37,048 nucleotides of DNA from assembly GCA_016872815.1 (NCBI GenBank), contig VGYY01000005.1, positions 1 through 37,048 on the forward strand. The letters run 5' to 3'. A program made the translations under genes and the position numbers. A model generated the notes under the pieces. The model was not told the DNA's origin, ran no database searches, and saw nothing but the letters and a program-made list of their open reading frames with translations. Positions 8,134-15,994 of this stretch are shown here, piece after piece (position 1 is the stretch's first letter; every line of letters starts with the position of its first letter). This DNA comes from Planctomycetota bacterium. Its GTDB lineage: Bacteria; Planctomycetota; B15-G4; SIAN01.

Positions 8134-9081
8134 TCAGGCGCGGAGTCGGGTCGCGATCGCCAGCGCCAGTTCATCCGCCGCTTCGGGGCGGAAGCGGAAG
8201 AAGAGCTCCGGCTCGATCAGCTCGAGCTCCATCAGCTCGAGACGCCCCGCATGCTCGATCACGTCGACGCGGGCGTAGAGCGGCGGGGCCGGGGCGGCGG
8301 CGACGGCGCGCAGCGCGAAGTCGATCTCGGCCGCGTCTGCGGCGTGCGCGGTGACGGTGCCGCCGTGGTCGTCCTGGACGCGGAAGTCGCCGGGTTTCGG
8401 CCGCTTCGCCACGGCGTGGGAGAAGCGGCCGGCGATCACGATCAGCGACACCTCTCCTGCCGAGAGCACTTCGGGCCGGAACGGCTGGACCAGCAGGGCT
8501 TCGCGCTGCAGCAGGGCGGCGAGGCGCGGCGCGACGGCGGCGGCGTTCGCGCCGTCGATCCGGTGGGTCTCGCGGGCGGCGCCCGAGACCGCGGGCTTCA
8601 CGATCAGCTCGGGGCGCGGGTGGCGGCCGCCGTCCGCCGCCGCCAGCTTCCGCTCGAGGTCGAGCGCCCCACCCGCCGGCACGATCGCGGTCGGCACGAT
8701 CGCCACGCCGGCGCGTTCGAGGTCGAGCAGGTAGCGCTTGTCGAGGTTCCAGCGCACGATCGCGACGTCGTTCAGCAGGCGGGTGGCGGCGGCGGCGCGC
8801 TCGAGCCAGGCGGCGAACTCGCCGAACCGGTGGAAGTAGTCCCAGGTCGAGCGGAAGCAGGCGGCGCGCGTGCAGCGCCAGTCGAAGCGCGGGTTCGACC
8901 AGGCGACGCGCTCGGTGGCGAGGCCGGCTCTCCGGCAGGCGTCGAGCAGCAGGTGGTCCTCGCGCAGCAGCTGCCGGTGCCAGGCGGCGGAGCCGGCGCC
9001 GGTGGCGGGAGCGGCCGCCGACACGGCGGGGGCCTCATGGGCGTCGTCGGTGAGCAGCACGAGGTCGAGCGGACGGATCAT
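8134..9081 (-). CDS. ATP-grasp domain protein (glutathione-synthetase/RimK-like fold)
   Basis: A 315-residue protein of the uncharacterised ATP-grasp group that resembles glutathione synthetase, RimK and the cycloserine-pathway enzyme DcsG. The pre-grasp part contains FRSTWDYFHRFGEFAAWLER. The segment IVRWNLDKRYLLDLERAG, where a Lys contacts ATP, is followed by IVKPAVSGAARETHRI, the nucleotide-binding strand. The C-terminal ELELIEPELFFRF fits the acidic Mg2+-binding strand (E-x-E-L-I-E-P). Such enzymes form amide bonds from an acid and an amine using ATP; the substrates here are unknown. It is transcribed away from the YacP-like gene, with only 25 bases between the two start codons. No biosynthetic partner genes are adjacent. 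Confident for the fold, not for function. Confidence 0.8.
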   Translation of the reverse strand: MIRPLDLVLLTDDAHEAPAVSAAAPATGAGSAAWHRQLLREDHLLLDACRRAGLATERVAWSNPRFDWRCTRAACFRSTWDYFHRFGEFAAWLERAAAATRLLNDVAIVRWNLDKRYLLDLERAGVAIVPTAIVPAGGALDLERKLAAADGGRHPRPELIVKPAVSGAARETHRIDGANAAAVAPRLAALLQREALLVQPFRPEVLSAGEVSLIVIAGRFSHAVAKRPKPGDFRVQDDHGGTVTAHAADAAEIDFALRAVAAAPAPPLYARVDVIEHAGRLELMELELIEPELFFRFRPEAADELALAIATRLRA

Positions 9082-9106
9082 GGCGCCGAGGATAGGCTAC
9101 CGTCCG

Positions 9107-9637
9107 ATGCGTTACTGGGTCGACGGCTACAACGTGATCCACCGTGCGCCGATCGGCGCGGGCGCGAGCCTGCACGAGCGGCGCGCGGAGCTGCTGGCGC
9201 GGATCGCGGCAAGCGGGATGGCGGCCTTCGTCGCCTTCGACTCGAAGGAGCGCGTGGTCGGTGCCGAGCCGAGCGTGCCGCGCCGGATCGAAGTCGCGTT
9301 CGCGCGGGGCGGGCAGAACGCCGACCAGCTGCTGCTCGAGCGGCTGCGCAAGGAGCGCGACCTGCGCGGCGCGGTGCTGGTCAGCGACGATCGCGACCTG
9401 CGCGACCGCGCGCCGGGGCTCGGGGTGGAGACGCTGACGGTGGCGGCGTTCGCGAAGAAGCTCCTGCCGGCCGGCGCGGCCGGCGACGGCGCGAAGGGCG
9501 GCGGCCGGAAGGCGGCGAGCGGCGCGGCCGCGGGCGGGCGCGCGCTGTCGCGGCGCGAGGTCGATGACTGGATGGAGTGGTTCGGCTACGAGCGCGCGCC
9601 GGGAGCGGCGCCGGCGCCGAAGCGGAGCCGCCGATGA
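9107..9637 (+). CDS. YacP-like NYN domain protein (putative ribonuclease)
   Basis: A 176-residue protein beginning with the canonical RYWVDGYNVIHR of YacP/NYN domain proteins, which have a PIN-like nuclease fold. Expected acidic metal-binding residues are D6, D73 (in NADQLL) and D94/D95/D97 (in SDDRDL). The NYN core covers about 1-115; a Gly/Ala-rich spacer and a basic tail (LSRREVDDWMEWFGYERAP) follow. The Bacillus relative (Rae1/YacP) cleaves mRNA on the ribosome. Here the role in RNA turnover is inferred from the family. The ATG at 9107 is chosen because the motif normally begins at residue 1-3. Its TGA overlaps the ATG of the Rieske gene (ATGA). Confidence 0.85.
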   Translation: MRYWVDGYNVIHRAPIGAGASLHERRAELLARIAASGMAAFVAFDSKERVVGAEPSVPRRIEVAFARGGQNADQLLLERLRKERDLRGAVLVSDDRDLRDRAPGLGVETLTVAAFAKKLLPAGAAGDGAKGGGRKAASGAAAGGRALSRREVDDWMEWFGYERAPGAAPAPKRSRR

Positions 9638-10728
9638 GCGCCCCGAAGCCCGAACTCGCCATCGATCCCGACATCACGCGGGCGCGGATGCCGCCGGCGG
9701 CGCTCTACCGCGATCCGGCCTGGTGGAAGGCGCTGTGCGACGGGCCGCTGGCGCGCGGCTGGCACTGCCTCGGCGTGGCCGACGGGCTCGAGGCGGTCGG
9801 CGCCGCGCGGCCGCTCGTGCTGCTGCCGGGCGCGCTCGACGAACCGGTGGTGGTCGTGCGCGGCGGCGACGGCGAGCTGCGGCTGCTCGCCAACGCATGC
9901 ACCCATCGCGCCCACCTCGTGGTCGAGCAGGCGGGGTGCGGGCGCGCGCTGCGCTGCAGCTACCACGGGCGCGGCTTCGCGCTCGACGGGCGGTGCACCG
10001 GTGCGCCGGGGTTCGAGGGAGTGGCCGGTTTCCCGGGAGCCGAAGACGCGCTCGCGCGCTACGCGCTCGCCGAGTGGCGCGGGCTCCTGTTCGGGTCGCT
10101 CGCGCCCGAGGCGCCGTGGCGCGAGGTGATCGCGCCGGTGGAGGAGCGGGCGGCGCCGTTCCTGCCGGCGCGCTGGCGGCATGACGCGACGCTCGACCAG
10201 ACCTTCGAGTTCGACGGCCACTTCGCGCTGTACGTCGAGAACTACCTCGAGGGGCTGCACATCCCGTTCATCCATCCGGGGCTGAACGCGCGACTCGACT
10301 GGAAGCAGTACGGCTACGCGAGCTTCGCCCACGGCACGCTGCAGGTCGGCGTCGCCGCCGCGGGCGAGCCGACGTTGCCGCTGCCGGCCGGGCATCTCGA
10401 CACGGCGCGCGGGCCGGTGGGCGCGCTCTACTTCTGGCTCTTCCCGACCACCATGGTGAACCTCTATCCGTGGGGCCTCTCGCTCAACGTGATCGAACCG
10501 CTCGGGCCGGCGCGCACGCGGGTCCGCTTCCTCGCTTTCGTCGAGCGGCCGGAGTTGCACGATCGCGGCGCCGGTTCGGGGCTGGTGCAGGTGGAGCTCG
10601 AGGACGAGCGCGCGGTGCTGCAGGTGATGAAGGGGCTCGCCGCGCGCGCGTACCGCGGCGGCCGGTACGTCCCGCACGCCGAGCAGGGCGTCCACGCCTT
10701 CCACCGGATGCTCGCGCGCACGCTCTGA
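9634..10728 (+). CDS. Rieske non-heme iron oxygenase, alpha-type subunit
   Basis: A 364-residue oxygenase. The Rieske [2Fe-2S] site is C89-x-H91 and C108-x2-H111 (ACTHRAHL, RCSYHGRGF). The mononuclear iron site is seen in VENYLEGLHIPFIHPG, with H209 and H214 as ligands and E202/N203 as the bridging acidic region; D324 in ELEDERAV is the likely third ligand. The sequence resembles the choline monooxygenase, glycine-betaine demethylase and ring-hydroxylating alpha-subunit group. The substrate cannot be assigned. No ferredoxin reductase or beta subunit lies nearby, so electrons must come from a distant partner. The ATG at 9634 overlaps the stop of the YacP-like gene; an open frame extends further upstream but reads as shadow of that gene. 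Confidence 0.9.
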   Translation: MSAPKPELAIDPDITRARMPPAALYRDPAWWKALCDGPLARGWHCLGVADGLEAVGAARPLVLLPGALDEPVVVVRGGDGELRLLANACTHRAHLVVEQAGCGRALRCSYHGRGFALDGRCTGAPGFEGVAGFPGAEDALARYALAEWRGLLFGSLAPEAPWREVIAPVEERAAPFLPARWRHDATLDQTFEFDGHFALYVENYLEGLHIPFIHPGLNARLDWKQYGYASFAHGTLQVGVAAAGEPTLPLPAGHLDTARGPVGALYFWLFPTTMVNLYPWGLSLNVIEPLGPARTRVRFLAFVERPELHDRGAGSGLVQVELEDERAVLQVMKGLAARAYRGGRYVPHAEQGVHAFHRMLARTL

Positions 10729-10750
10729 TCGCCGCGGGTTCGATCCGGGA

Positions 10751-10776
10751 CGAGGACGGCGTGGACTGCGTCCTCG
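10751..10776. terminator. possible bidirectional terminator hairpin
   Basis: A perfect 8-bp inverted repeat (CGAGGACG, 10 bases, CGTCCTCG) lies between the convergent Rieske gene (stop 10728) and the leftward gene ending at 10864. There is no T-run, so an intrinsic terminator in the strict sense is not shown. The other bases of 10729-10863 hold nothing I can identify. Confidence 0.3.
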
Positions 10777-10863
10777 GCGAGCAGCGCCGCGCTGAACCTG
10801 ATCACGGATCGGTCGAATCGTCGCTGCGACGGAATGACGGAATTGCGGAGATGGGGGCGGCGG

Positions 10864-11625
10864 TCAGTGGCCGGTGTGGCCGTCGATGACGAGGGCGAGG
10901 CGCAGCGGCTCGGGCGGGTCGGTGGGGGCGGCGCCGGCGGCGCGACCGAGCAGGGCGACTTCGAGCGCCTGCTCGGCGAGCTCCCCGCGCTGCGCGATCC
11001 GCGGCTGGCCGTCCGGCGGCGCCGGCTCGCTCGCGGCGGTCACATAGAGCACCAGCGCGTGGTCGCTCGGCGACACCGGCACCGACAGCGCCAGCAGCGC
11101 TTCCTTGGTCGTGACCGCTTCCGGCGACTGCTCCTCGGCGAGGCTGGTCAGCACGAGGAAGTCGCGGCTGTCCGAGGTGCCGAGGTGGTTGCCGTCGCTC
11201 GGCTGATGGACGTAGCGCAGGCCGTAGACGCCGGCGTCGATCGCCTGGTCGCGGTAGTCGTGCGCCCCGGTCACGGCACGGGCCACGCCGACGAACGCCC
11301 CCGGCTCGATCCGCCCCAGCGTGAAGTTGCCGTCCGCCGCCTGCGGCAGCAGCGGCAGCTCGGCGCGCCACCAGACCTCGAGCCGCACCTTGCCGTCGGG
11401 AGCCACCACGCGCATCCCGTCCGCCGCGAGCAGCGCCGCGAACGACTCCTTCGCGCGCGCCGCATCCGGCACGGTCGAGCCGCCCGCCGCGTCGCGGATC
11501 GGCTCGACCCGCCAGACTTTCGCCGCGGGAGCCGCCACCGGCGCCACCGCGGGCGCCGCCTCCTGGCCGCCGTCGCTGGAAGCGCCGCCGCACCACAGCA
11601 GCGCGATGCAGAAGCTCGCTCGCAT
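10864..11625 (-). CDS. exported hypothetical protein
   Basis: A 253-residue protein with a short hydrophobic start (MRASFCIALLWCGG) that suggests export, then an Ala/Pro-rich linker. C12 lies near a lipobox position, but the Trp before it is atypical. The body contains VYGLRYVHQPSDGNHLGTSD and RDFLVLTSLAEEQSPE. I recall this from uncharacterised exported proteins of Acidobacteriota and Planctomycetota but cannot name a family. No catalytic motif is visible. A GAGG about seven bases upstream supports the ATG at 11625. It follows the DUF1326 gene on the same strand after a 58-base gap, so the two are probably co-transcribed. Function unknown. Confidence 0.75.
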   Translation of the reverse strand: MRASFCIALLWCGGASSDGGQEAAPAVAPVAAPAAKVWRVEPIRDAAGGSTVPDAARAKESFAALLAADGMRVVAPDGKVRLEVWWRAELPLLPQAADGNFTLGRIEPGAFVGVARAVTGAHDYRDQAIDAGVYGLRYVHQPSDGNHLGTSDSRDFLVLTSLAEEQSPEAVTTKEALLALSVPVSPSDHALVLYVTAASEPAPPDGQPRIAQRGELAEQALEVALLGRAAGAAPTDPPEPLRLALVIDGHTGH

Positions 11626-11683
11626 GACCCCGCCTCTTCGCTGTCGCGGCCGCTGCGACCGTCTGCCGGACGCGCCGGGCGTC

Positions 11684-12466
11684 TCAGCGCGCCCTGACCT
11701 CGTCGTGACCGACCGTCCGCGGCGGCACCGCCGTCTCGATCTCGAACTTGCCGAGGAAGGCGCTGCGCGAATCGCGGTCGATCCACGCCAGCTCGAGCAG
11801 CGTCCCCTTGACCTTGTGCTCGACGGTGAAGACGGCGTGCTTGTCGGCCAGCGCCGTGACCAGCGGCGGATAGAAGGTCTTCTCGTGGCCGCAGACTTCG
11901 TCGGTCTCCTTGAGGCAGCGCGTCTCGATCTGCGCGATCTCGCCGGCCTCGAACTTGGCGCACCCCTCCTTGTCGCAGCAGTCGACCTTGAGCGCGATCG
12001 AGGTCGGGATCTCCTCGATCACGTTGCCGCCGAGCTCGCCCGCCTGGGTCGCGACGAAGTCGCGCAGCGCGCGCAGTTGCTCGTCGTTCGCGCGCGCGTC
12101 GACCAGCAGGACGTTCCGCACCGGCAGCGCCGAGTGGTAGGGGTCGCCCAGCGTCGATTTGGCGACGATCACCAGCGCGACGCCGAGCCCCTTCAGCTCG
12201 ACGCCCTTCCAGGCGCCCTCGCTGAACTTCCAGACCAGGGTCGCCTGACGGCCCTGCTCGCTGGTCTCCGAGTTGGCGTAGCAGGCGCCGACCCAGACAT
12301 CGCAGGTGCGCGCCTCGAGGTAGTCGCCGCGGAGCATCGAGGCGAGCGGTGCGCTCGGCTGCGGCCGCGGCCGCTCGTCATCACCACGGCTCGTGTCGCC
12401 ACCGAACCCGGCGAACGCGCTACCGGCCAAGAGCAGCGCGCCCAGTACCGCACTCACGGTCCGCAT
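11684..12466 (-). CDS. exported DUF1326 domain protein
   Basis: A 260-residue protein with a Sec signal peptide (MRTVSAVLGALLLAGSAFAG, cleavage after AFA). The N-terminal half of the mature part has the DUF1326 pattern: GDYLEARTCDVWVGACYANSE, then ATLVWKFSEGAWKGVELKGL and STLGDPY. The second half is Cys-containing (KVDCCDKEGCAKF, ETRCLKETDEVCGHEKTFYPP) and may bind metal or form disulphides after export. DUF1326 proteins have no known activity. GGAG lies seven bases before the ATG at 12466. The gene probably starts a two-gene unit with the hypothetical at 10864-11625. The 156 bases upstream (12467-12622) carry no recognisable feature but should contain its promoter. Confidence 0.87.
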   Translation of the reverse strand: MRTVSAVLGALLLAGSAFAGFGGDTSRGDDERPRPQPSAPLASMLRGDYLEARTCDVWVGACYANSETSEQGRQATLVWKFSEGAWKGVELKGLGVALVIVAKSTLGDPYHSALPVRNVLLVDARANDEQLRALRDFVATQAGELGGNVIEEIPTSIALKVDCCDKEGCAKFEAGEIAQIETRCLKETDEVCGHEKTFYPPLVTALADKHAVFTVEHKVKGTLLELAWIDRDSRSAFLGKFEIETAVPPRTVGHDEVRAR

Positions 12467-12622
12467 TGTCGTGCTCCGCTGTCGCTTCCTGATCGTCGGG
12501 ACGATCCAGCCCGACCGGCACGCGGGTTGGCCTGTCGCCGGAGGCGTTCGTGACCGACCGCGAACTCTATCGGCAGGCGCCGGCCGTCGCTGCGGCCGGT
12601 GCGCCCGCCGCGCCTGCTGCTC

Positions 12623-12856
12623 TCACCCCTCGTAGCAGCCGCGCTCCGGGTTGCACTTCGCGGCGTCGCACGGCTCGCTCTCGGGACCGAGGGCCGTGAA
12701 CGTCTTCAGGCACCAGAAGCTGCGCCCTTCGAGGGCGCGCACCGGATCGGCCTGCCACCGTTCCATCTGCTCCTGCGAGGTGTAGTACATCTCCTTGCAG
12801 CGCAGATTGCGGCAGAGGCGGTGGCCGGCAGCCGGACGCAGGTTGGCGAAGCTCAT
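12623..12856 (-). CDS. small Cys-rich protein coupled to exported molybdenum hydroxylase
   Basis: A 77-residue protein with six cysteines: C15 and C20 (RLCRNLRCKEMYY), C49 (FWCLKTF), and C63, C68, C74 (PCDAAKCNPERGCYEG). The spacing suggests a zinc- or Fe-S-binding site, or disulphides if exported, but no signal peptide is seen. I do not recognise a named family. The ATG at 12856 lies one base after the stop of the FAD subunit at 12858, so it is almost certainly translated with the operon. It could be a dedicated maturation, electron-transfer or accessory factor; this is inferred from position only. It is the last gene of the unit. Confidence 0.75.
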   Translation of the reverse strand: MSFANLRPAAGHRLCRNLRCKEMYYTSQEQMERWQADPVRALEGRSFWCLKTFTALGPESEPCDAAKCNPERGCYEG

Positions 12857-12857
12857 C

Positions 12858-13847
12858 TCACGCTCCCTTCAGCGCCGCCGCGCACGCGCGCCGCAGCGCG
12901 ACCTGCGCCAGCTCGACCTTGTAGGCGTTGCCCTTGAGCGGAGTCGCCGACTTCGCGACCGCCGCCGCCAGACCGGCGATGGCGGCGGCGTCGATCGCCT
13001 TGCCGACCAGCGCCGCCGCTTCCGGCACGCTCCAAGGCGTCGGCGCCACGTGGCCGAGCGCGACGCGCGCCGCCACGCACTTGCCGCCGCCGTCCAGCTC
13101 GAACGCAACCGCCGCCGCCGCCAGCGGCCAGTCGAGTCCCTGGCGCGGGCGCACCTCGTAGGTCGCGCTCCGCGGCCGCGGTCGCGGCAACGTGACCGCC
13201 ACCAGCAGTTCGTCGGCGGCGAGCGCGGTCTCGCGCTCGCCCGCCGTCGCCGGCGTTCGGTAGAGCTCCTCGACCTGGACGGTCCGGTTGCCCTTCGGCG
13301 ACGCGATCTCGGCGGTGGCGCCGCAGGCGATCAGCGCCGGCGCCAGGCTCGATGCGTGCACGAACTTCGCGGGTCCCGCGTTGCCGAAGACCGCGTGGTA
13401 GCGGTGGTCGCCCTTCTCGACCATCGAGCTGCCGTCGGCCTCCTGCGCCAGGAGCCCGTGACCGCGCCGGAAGTACCAGCAGCGCGGCCGCTGCAGCAGT
13501 TCGCCGCCGACGGTGCCCATGGCGCGCAGCTGCAGGCTGCGGATCCCCGCCGTGGCGTGCCAGAGCGCCGGCCACTTGGCGGCCCACTGGTTCAGCGCGC
13601 CCGACTGCAGCAACGCGTCGAGCGTGACCGTCGCGCCGATCCGGAGCCCGTCCTTGCCGACCGTGATCGCCTGCAGCGGCGCGATCCCCATCAGCGAGAC
13701 CAGCCGCTTCGGCTCGACCACGAAGTCCTTCATCAGCGAGAGCAGGTCGGTGCCGCCGGCGAGCGGCGCCACCTCGCCGTCCTTCGCCGAGAGCAGCCCG
13801 ATCGCCTCCTCGACCGTCGCCGGCCGCGCGTACTCGAATGCGTTCAT
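12858..13847 (-). CDS. molybdenum hydroxylase FAD subunit (subunit M), exported-enzyme type
   Basis: A 329-residue FAD-binding subunit of the xanthine dehydrogenase/CO dehydrogenase family. APLAGGTDLLSLMK (27-40) and TVGGELLQRPRCWYFRRG (112-129) are the two FAD-contacting regions; AVFGNAGPAKFVHASSLAPA follows. In PaoB-like subunits, and in the paralogue at 5704-6738, the loop after the second motif binds a [4Fe-4S] cluster. Here only C123 remains in it, so the cluster is probably absent. GAGGAG precedes the ATG at 13847 by about seven bases. It lies 16 bases after the large subunit and is followed after one base by the Cys-rich protein. It feeds or drains electrons between the [2Fe-2S] subunit and an unknown acceptor. 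Confidence 0.9.
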   Translation of the reverse strand: MNAFEYARPATVEEAIGLLSAKDGEVAPLAGGTDLLSLMKDFVVEPKRLVSLMGIAPLQAITVGKDGLRIGATVTLDALLQSGALNQWAAKWPALWHATAGIRSLQLRAMGTVGGELLQRPRCWYFRRGHGLLAQEADGSSMVEKGDHRYHAVFGNAGPAKFVHASSLAPALIACGATAEIASPKGNRTVQVEELYRTPATAGERETALAADELLVAVTLPRPRPRSATYEVRPRQGLDWPLAAAAVAFELDGGGKCVAARVALGHVAPTPWSVPEAAALVGKAIDAAAIAGLAAAVAKSATPLKGNAYKVELAQVALRRACAAALKGA

Positions 13848-13863
13848 TGCGGGTCTCCTCTTC

Positions 13864-15993
13864 TCACGTCTTCAGCGCGGCGAGGACGCGGTCGGGCGTC
13901 ATCGGGCAGCGCTTCACGCGGGCGCCGATCGCGTTGGCGACGGCGTTGGCGATCGCCGCCATCGGGCTGATCGCCGGCGGCTCGCCGATGCCGATCACGC
14001 CGCGCGCGACGTGCTCGGGCGTCTGCATCATGTGGACGTCGAGCCGCCCGACGTCGGCGATGCCGGCGAGCTTGTAGAACTCGAGGTCCGGGTTCAGCAC
14101 GACGCCGGTGACCGGATCCTGGATGCGCTCCTCGTAGAGCGCCGCGCAGACCCCCATGATCATCGCGCCGCGCACCTGGCTCTCGGTGGTGAGCAGGTCG
14201 ATGATGCGGCCGCAGTCCTGCACCGCGACCATCTGCCGCACGGTGACGATGCCGGTCTCGCAATCGACCTCGACGTCGGCCATCTGCACGCCGCCGACCT
14301 GCGAACTCGACATGCCGTTGCCGCGCTGCGTCTGCCCCATGGTCACGACCGGCTGCGCGCCGAGCCGCCGGCAGGCGTCGGCGAACGGCACGCCTCCCGC
14401 CGCCGACTCGCGGCCGCGGATCAGCCCGTCCTTCGCGATCAGCTGTTCCGGCGCCGCGTTCATCTCCGGCGCGATCGCCGCGCACAACTTGTCCAGCGCC
14501 TGCACGCAGGCATGGCGCGTCGCCGTGCTGATGGCGCCGACGGTGGTGGAGCCGCCCGAGCCGTCCGATTGCGGGTAGCGGTTCTCGCCGATCAGCACGG
14601 TCACCTTGGCGAGCGGCAGCCCGAAGGTCTCGGCCGCGACGATGCCGATGGTGGTGCGCGCGCCGACGCCGAGGTCCTGCGTGCCGCACCGGAGCTCGAC
14701 CGCGCCGTCGGGGTGGAGCGTGCACTGCACGTTGCTGTTGTGCGGCCCGCCGCCCCAGGTGTGCAGGGCGAGGCCGACGCCGCGGCGCACCACGTCGCCC
14801 TGGTCGCCGCGCGGGATCCACTTCTTCTTCCAGCCGATCATCTCGGCGGCGATCTCGAGTTCCTCGCGGTAGACGTCGGCGCGCGAAGTGAGCCCGAGGT
14901 TCTTCCGGAAGAAGTCGAGCTCGTCCATGCCGAGCTCGGCCGCGGCATCCGACAGCGCCGCCATGGTCAGCAGGCACATCTGCGGGTGGTTCGGCGCGCG
15001 CCACGCCCGCTGCGCGCCGGTGTTGGTGAAGATCGGCGTCGACTTCACCTTCTTGTTCGGGATGTTGCCGAAGACGTAGGGGAGGCCCGGCGCGCCCATG
15101 CCGCCGTTGACGCCGCCGGTGCCCCAGGCGTCCGACTCCCAGGCGACGATCTCGCCGTCGTCCTTGACGCCGACGCGCATGCGACCGAACGCCGACAGGC
15201 GCGAACCGGCCAGCGCGATCTCCATGTCGCGCTCCAGCATCACCTTGACCGGCCGGCCGGTCTGCCGGGCGAGCCGCGCCGCCAGCGCGCCCCAGAGGTC
15301 GGCGCCGAACTTGGAGCCGAAGCCGCCGCCCATGTGCTGGCAACTGACGCGCACCTGCGCCGCCGGCACACCGGCCGCCTGCGCGAACTCGCCGCCCACG
15401 CCCGACACCGCCTGCGACGAGCACCAGGCGCGCACGACCGGCTGTCCGTCCTCCTCGCCGAACTCGACCACCGAGCCGTGCGACTCGAGGCAGCAGTGGG
15501 TGAGCACCGAACAGCCGACCTCGGTCTCGCTCACCACCGCCGCGCCGCCGATCGCCTCGGCGAAGTCGTCGGTGAGCTGCTCGCGGCCCGGCTTCGCCTG
15601 GTTGCCGGCCATGGCGACGTCGTCATCGACGACGTTGTGGGCGAGACGGTCGAAGGTCACCTTGACCCGGCGCACTGCCTCGCGCGCGATCTCCTCGCTC
15701 TCCGCGGCGATGCAGGCGACCTCCTGGAACGAGGTCTTGAGCTCGCTGCCGACCCCGGCGATCACCTCGACGGCGACCACGCCGGGCAGCTGCTGCGCCG
15801 GCGTCACGTCCAGGGAGGCGACCCGCGCCCGCCCGTACGGGCAGGTGACGAACTTCGCCCAGAGCATGCGCGGACGGTTGATGTCGTAGGTGTACTTCGC
15901 CCGTCCGGCGCACTTGTCGGGGCCGTCGATGCGCGGCACGCGCGTGCCGAGCAGCGAGCAGTCCTTCGGATCGGGCCACGCGAGGTCGGCCAT
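13864..15993 (-). CDS. molybdenum hydroxylase large (molybdopterin) subunit, aldehyde-oxidoreductase-like
   Basis: A 709-residue catalytic subunit, close in size to PaoC/YagR-type enzymes. The aldehyde oxidase a/b hammerhead domain begins LLGTRVPRIDGPDKCAGRAK. The Mo-site loop is MGGGFGSKFG, the substrate-side loop is QRAWRAPNHPQ, and GIGEPPAISP contains the expected catalytic Glu, E671. This differs clearly from the 4-HBCR-like subunit at 3272-5704 (GAKEAGEG and CGPKRGHG), so the two enzymes have separate substrates. There is no signal peptide; it would be exported by hitch-hiking on the Tat signal of the small subunit, as known for PaoABC. The start is one base after the small-subunit stop. 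The probable reaction is oxidation of an aldehyde or N-heterocycle; substrate unknown. Confidence 0.92.
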   Translation of the reverse strand: MADLAWPDPKDCSLLGTRVPRIDGPDKCAGRAKYTYDINRPRMLWAKFVTCPYGRARVASLDVTPAQQLPGVVAVEVIAGVGSELKTSFQEVACIAAESEEIAREAVRRVKVTFDRLAHNVVDDDVAMAGNQAKPGREQLTDDFAEAIGGAAVVSETEVGCSVLTHCCLESHGSVVEFGEEDGQPVVRAWCSSQAVSGVGGEFAQAAGVPAAQVRVSCQHMGGGFGSKFGADLWGALAARLARQTGRPVKVMLERDMEIALAGSRLSAFGRMRVGVKDDGEIVAWESDAWGTGGVNGGMGAPGLPYVFGNIPNKKVKSTPIFTNTGAQRAWRAPNHPQMCLLTMAALSDAAAELGMDELDFFRKNLGLTSRADVYREELEIAAEMIGWKKKWIPRGDQGDVVRRGVGLALHTWGGGPHNSNVQCTLHPDGAVELRCGTQDLGVGARTTIGIVAAETFGLPLAKVTVLIGENRYPQSDGSGGSTTVGAISTATRHACVQALDKLCAAIAPEMNAAPEQLIAKDGLIRGRESAAGGVPFADACRRLGAQPVVTMGQTQRGNGMSSSQVGGVQMADVEVDCETGIVTVRQMVAVQDCGRIIDLLTTESQVRGAMIMGVCAALYEERIQDPVTGVVLNPDLEFYKLAGIADVGRLDVHMMQTPEHVARGVIGIGEPPAISPMAAIANAVANAIGARVKRCPMTPDRVLAALKT

Positions 15994-15994
15994 C

